From: Mycobacterium sp.
GTDB taxonomy: Bacteria > Actinomycetota > Actinomycetes > Mycobacteriales > Mycobacteriaceae
Direction: 5' to 3'
DNA length: 6,228 nt
Assembly (NCBI GenBank): GCA_019246375.1
Contig: JAFAQO010000442.1
Coordinates: 1 to 6,228 of the forward strand
The notes beneath the pieces were generated by a model, which did no database searches, was not told the DNA's origin, and saw only the letters and a list, made by a program, of their open reading frames with translations. Made by a program: the position numbers and the translations under genes. This document shows positions 3,385-6,228 of this stretch, piece by piece; positions within the stretch are counted from its first letter, which is position 1; every line of letters begins with the position of its first letter.

Positions 3385-6228
3385 TACGACCGAAGCCAGG
3401 GTCGACGAGCAGCGCCTGGAGTTGTTACGCCGCAGACTCACCGAGCGTGGCCTGTCCCGCTCATCGGCGTCGGCGGTGGACGAAGCGGATACCGAACTGT
3501 CTGAAGGTCAGCGACGGATGTGGTTCGTTCACTCAATCGACCCCACCAAGGCGCTGCTCAATGTCTGCGTGTCCTACCGCATCACCGGAGTCGTCGACGT
3601 TGCACGGCTGCACCGGGCGTTGGACGCCGTCGCACTTCGTCATCCGGTACTGCGCACCACCTATCGCACCGATGACGACGGCGACCCGCATCGGGTCATT
3701 CATGATGCTCTGCGGCCCGGATGGGCCGAACACGACCTCTTCGGCTTGGCCGAGCCGGCGCGGCGGTTGCGGCTGGCAGTACTGGCGCAGAGGGAGTTTC
3801 GTCGTCCGTTCGACCTGACCAACGACTCGCCGCTGCGGGTCACCGCGGTCCGCCTGAGCGCCGACGAACTGATGCTGTTGCTCACCGCGCATCACATCGC
3901 GTGGGACGACCAATCGTGGACACCGTTCTTCACCGACCTGACCCGCGCCTACACCGACCCGGGCGGCGTCGACCGTACCCCGCTGAAGTCGATGACTGTG
4001 TCGGTCACCGACACCCTTGATGAGGACCTCGCCTACTGGCGATCTCTGATGGCGAATCTTCCCGAGCCGCTCGAACTTCCCGGCCGCAACGGTTCGGTCG
4101 TGCCAAGCACCTGGCGCTCGCAGCGCACGGTGCTGCCGCTGTCGGCAGCCACCGTCGACCGCACTACCGCGCTTGCCCGCAACAGCGGTGCGACCCCGTA
4201 CATGGTGTTGCTGGCCGCGTTTTCCGCTCTGATGAACCGTTACACGCATTCCACCGACTTCCTGGTCGCCGCGCCGGTAGTAGACCGCAATGCCGGAACA
4301 GAGAACGTAATCGGCTACTACGGCAACACCGTGGTGATGCGGGCACAGCCGCAGCCCCAGCAGACATTCCGCGACCTACTGGCGCACACCCGCGACACCG
4401 CGGCAGGGGCGTTCGCTCACCGACGCGTCAACTTGGACTGGCTGGTGCGTGAGTCCAACCCGGATCGGCGACATGGCGCCGAGCGGATGACCCGGGTGAG
4501 TTTTGGGCTCCGCGAACCCGATGAAGGCGGCTTCTGCCCGCCCGGACTGGGGTGCCGGCGTGGCGAGCTGCGCAGCCAATTAAGCCAGCTGCCATTAAGT
4601 TTCATGGTCGAATTAACCCCCACCGGCGGCGCGCTGATCGAGGCTGAGTATCTGGTCGAGGTGCTGGACCCGCCGCTGGCCCGGCAGATGCTCGAGCATT
4701 ACGCCGTGCTGCTCGACAGCGCGTTGGCCGATCCCGATACCGAGTTGTGGCGGCTGACGCTGCTTGGTGAGGCCGATGCGGCCTGGCGACGCCGGATTTC
4801 CGCCGGTGCGAGCTTCGTGACGCCCGCCGCTACACTGCCCGAGCTGGTCAGCGACCGCGCTGCCCGTTCACCGGATGCTGTCGCGGTGGTGTACGAGGGC
4901 CGCCACTACAGTTACCGGGAGATCAACGAAGAAGCCAATCGGGTGGCGCACTGGCTGATTCGCCAGGACATTGGCAGCGAGGACCGGGTCGCCGTGCTGC
5001 TCGACAAGTCACCCGAGCTGGTCATCACGGCGTTGGGCGTCCTTAAATCCGGCGCTGTCTACCTTCCTGTCGACCCGACCTATCCCGACGACCGGCTGGC
5101 CTTCATCCTCGATGACTCATGTCCCAAACTGGTTATGCGTGAGCCGATCACCGGTCTGGCGCAATATTCGGTGGCGAACCCGGCCCCAGAGGAGCTGGTG
5201 CGGCCACTGTGCCCGGACAATACCGCCTACCTGATCTACACCTCCGGCTCGACCGGGCTGCCCAAGGGTGTGCCGGTGCCACACGCCCCAGTGGCCGAGT
5301 ACTTCCGCTGGTTCGGCGACGAATACGAGGTCGACGAAACCGACCGGCTGCTGCAGGTCGCGTCACCGAGCTTCGACGTGTCTATCGGCGAGATCTTCGG
5401 CACGCTGATCTGCGGCGCACGACTGGTGATTCCGCGACCAGACGGGTTGCGCGACATCGGTTACCTGACCGACCTGCTGCAGCGGGAAGGCATTACGTCC
5501 ATGCACTTCGTGCCGTCGCTGCTGGGGCTGTTCCTGTCGCTGCCGGGTGTCAACCAGTGGCGGACACTGCGCCGGGTCCCGATCGGAGGGGAACCGCTGC
5601 CCGGTGAGGTTGCCGACAAGTTCCACGCCGCCTTCGACGCATCGCTACACAACTTCTACGGTCCCACCGAAACCGTCATCAACGCCACCAGCTACAAGGT
5701 GGAGGGCGCGCAGGGGACTCGGATCGTGCCGATCGGGCGGCCCAAGATCAATACCCAGGTGCATTTGCTCGACGACGCCCTGCAACCGGTGCCGGTCGGA
5801 GTCATCGGCGAAATCTATATTGGCGGAAGGCATATCGCACACGGCTATCACCGCCGGCCTGCCCGGACCGCGGAACGCTTTGTCGCCGATCCGTTCACCC
5901 CGGGCGGTCGGCTGTACCGCTCCGGGGACTTGGCGCGTCGCAATGCCGACGGCGATATCGAGTTTGTCGGCCGCGCCGACGAGCAGGTGAAGATCCGCGG
6001 CTTCCGCATAGAACTCGGGGAAGTCGCTGCGGCGATCTCGGTGGACCCGAGCGTCGGACAGGCCGTCGTCATCGCCGCCGACATGCCGCAACTGGGCAAG
6101 AGCCTGGTCGGCTACGTCACGCCGGCCGACGGCGGCGACCCGGAGACGGTCAACGTCGACCGTATCCGCACGCGGGTGGCAGCGGCGCTGCCGGATTACA
6201 TGACGCCGGCGGCCTACGTCGTCCTCGA
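3377..6228 (+). CDS. mbtE: MbtE-like nonribosomal peptide synthetase, N-terminal part: C and A domains (partial, 3' end outside window)
   Basis: The frame is open from GTG 3377 to the window edge: 950 whole codons plus two bases. Domain order: a short charged helix (about 5-25), a condensation domain (about 40-470), then an adenylation domain from about 486 that reaches motif A9 at 938-950. Motif A10, the carrier domain and anything beyond lie outside; from memory the M. tuberculosis protein is about 1,680 residues, so roughly 730 would be missing. In the mycobactin pathway MbtE activates the first lysine (or its N6-modified form) as an aminoacyl-AMP, loads it on its own carrier, and condenses it with the salicyl-oxazoline from MbtB. 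Key residues: HHIAWDD 172-178 (C), YTSGSTGLPKG 621-631 (A3), GPTE 762-765 (A5), YRSGD 847-851 (A7). NRPS identity is certain. The mbtE name rests on context, since mbtF is also a C-A NRPS but normally follows mbtE. Confidence 0.91.
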   Translation, partial: MTDTTEARVDEQRLELLRRRLTERGLSRSSASAVDEADTELSEGQRRMWFVHSIDPTKALLNVCVSYRITGVVDVARLHRALDAVALRHPVLRTTYRTDDDGDPHRVIHDALRPGWAEHDLFGLAEPARRLRLAVLAQREFRRPFDLTNDSPLRVTAVRLSADELMLLLTAHHIAWDDQSWTPFFTDLTRAYTDPGGVDRTPLKSMTVSVTDTLDEDLAYWRSLMANLPEPLELPGRNGSVVPSTWRSQRTVLPLSAATVDRTTALARNSGATPYMVLLAAFSALMNRYTHSTDFLVAAPVVDRNAGTENVIGYYGNTVVMRAQPQPQQTFRDLLAHTRDTAAGAFAHRRVNLDWLVRESNPDRRHGAERMTRVSFGLREPDEGGFCPPGLGCRRGELRSQLSQLPLSFMVELTPTGGALIEAEYLVEVLDPPLARQMLEHYAVLLDSALADPDTELWRLTLLGEADAAWRRRISAGASFVTPAATLPELVSDRAARSPDAVAVVYEGRHYSYREINEEANRVAHWLIRQDIGSEDRVAVLLDKSPELVITALGVLKSGAVYLPVDPTYPDDRLAFILDDSCPKLVMREPITGLAQYSVANPAPEELVRPLCPDNTAYLIYTSGSTGLPKGVPVPHAPVAEYFRWFGDEYEVDETDRLLQVASPSFDVSIGEIFGTLICGARLVIPRPDGLRDIGYLTDLLQREGITSMHFVPSLLGLFLSLPGVNQWRTLRRVPIGGEPLPGEVADKFHAAFDASLHNFYGPTETVINATSYKVEGAQGTRIVPIGRPKINTQVHLLDDALQPVPVGVIGEIYIGGRHIAHGYHRRPARTAERFVADPFTPGGRLYRSGDLARRNADGDIEFVGRADEQVKIRGFRIELGEVAAAISVDPSVGQAVVIAADMPQLGKSLVGYVTPADGGDPETVNVDRIRTRVAAALPDYMTPAAYVVL
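3494..4786 (+). other. Condensation (C) domain of MbtE
   Basis: MbtE residues about 40-470. C1 is LSEGQRRMWFV (41-51). The catalytic motif is HHIAWDD (172-178), with the general-base His at 173 and Asp177 retained, but Asp replaces the usual final Gly. Later motifs are YMVLLAAFSALMNRY, VAAPVVDR and ENVIGYYGNTVVMR (309-322), the last standing for the usual IGFFVNT...R. The domain should form the amide bond between the upstream aryl-oxazoline acyl chain and the lysine amine. Confidence 0.9.
4832..6228 (+). other. Adenylation (A) domain of MbtE, nearly complete
   Basis: MbtE residues 486 onward. Motifs in order: A1 YSYREINEEAN (from 511), A2 LKSGAVYLPVDPTYP (556-570), A3 YTSGSTGLPKG (621-631), A4 FDVSIGEIF (from 666), A5 NFYGPTE (759-765), A6 GEIYIGGRHIAHGY, A7 YRSGD (847-851), A8 VKIRGFRIELGE (871-882), A9 LPDYMTPAAYVVL (938-950). 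The A10 lysine is cut off. The pocket positions read D667, V668, G671, H710, P735, G737, F760, I768, N769. The Asp at the first position indicates an alpha-amino acid substrate, expected to be lysine or N6-modified lysine from pathway context. Confidence 0.93.

Noticed and set aside
2464..3427. TTA codons in mbtD and near the mbtE start as possible bldA-type developmental control.
   Set aside because: Control through the TTA-reading tRNA is established for Streptomyces. I know of no such system in mycobacteria, and single TTA codons are expected by chance in genes this long.
3533..4249. A 238-codon minus-strand open frame opposite the mbtE condensation domain.
   Set aside because: The plus strand here encodes uninterrupted condensation-domain motifs. 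The antisense translation is Arg/Gly/Gln-rich with no recognisable domain, typical of antisense frames in high-GC codon-biased genes.
1..6228. Search for an iron-regulator (IdeR-type) operator, internal promoter, terminator hairpin, tRNA, insertion sequence, attachment site or CRISPR repeats.
   Set aside because: No non-coding gap exists between the genes, and I saw no convincing iron-box palindrome, direct-repeat array or transposase motif. Iron control of this operon would be expected upstream of the first mbt genes, outside the window.

Overview
The window looks like the middle of a siderophore assembly-line operon from a high-GC actinobacterium, most probably a Mycobacterium. Every base lies in one of three consecutive plus-strand genes. 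Together they match the mycobactin cluster order mbtC - mbtD - mbtE: a discrete ketosynthase, a polyketide synthase protein that carries the rest of the module, and a nonribosomal peptide synthetase. The genus call rests on this gene order, the split-module architecture, the GC- and NNC/NNG-rich codon use, and remembered similarity to the M. tuberculosis proteins. The species cannot be fixed from the sequence alone. The mbtD product (996 aa) is close to the roughly 1,000 aa I recall for M. tuberculosis.

Layout: bases 1-394 hold the last 130 codons of a ketosynthase (mbtC-like), with both active-site histidines visible and the catalytic cysteine upstream of the window. Bases 394-3384 are a complete mbtD-like gene encoding KS-AT linker, acyltransferase, ketoreductase (structural plus catalytic halves) and acyl carrier protein. 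Bases 3377-6228 are the first 950 codons of an mbtE-like NRPS: a condensation domain and nearly all of an adenylation domain, up to motif A9. The rest of the gene, which should include a carrier domain, runs off the right edge. The genes overlap (1 nt at mbtC/mbtD, 8 nt at mbtD/mbtE), each with a Shine-Dalgarno-like sequence inside the preceding gene, so they are almost certainly co-transcribed and translationally coupled. There is no intergenic gap, and I see no promoter, terminator, RNA gene, mobile element or CRISPR array.

How they work together: in the accepted mycobactin pathway, the salicyl-oxazoline made by MbtA/MbtB is condensed with a (hydroxy)lysine loaded by MbtE. MbtC and MbtD then extend the chain by one polyketide unit and reduce it to a beta-hydroxyacyl group, and MbtF adds the terminal lysine. 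The window therefore covers the peptide-to-polyketide step of a membrane-associated iron chelator. I do not see an undescribed system. The points worth a second look are within-family details: the acyltransferase and ketoreductase selectivity signatures, the adenylation pocket code, departures in condensation-domain motifs, a tight cluster of TTA codons, and the mismatch between gene order and assembly order.
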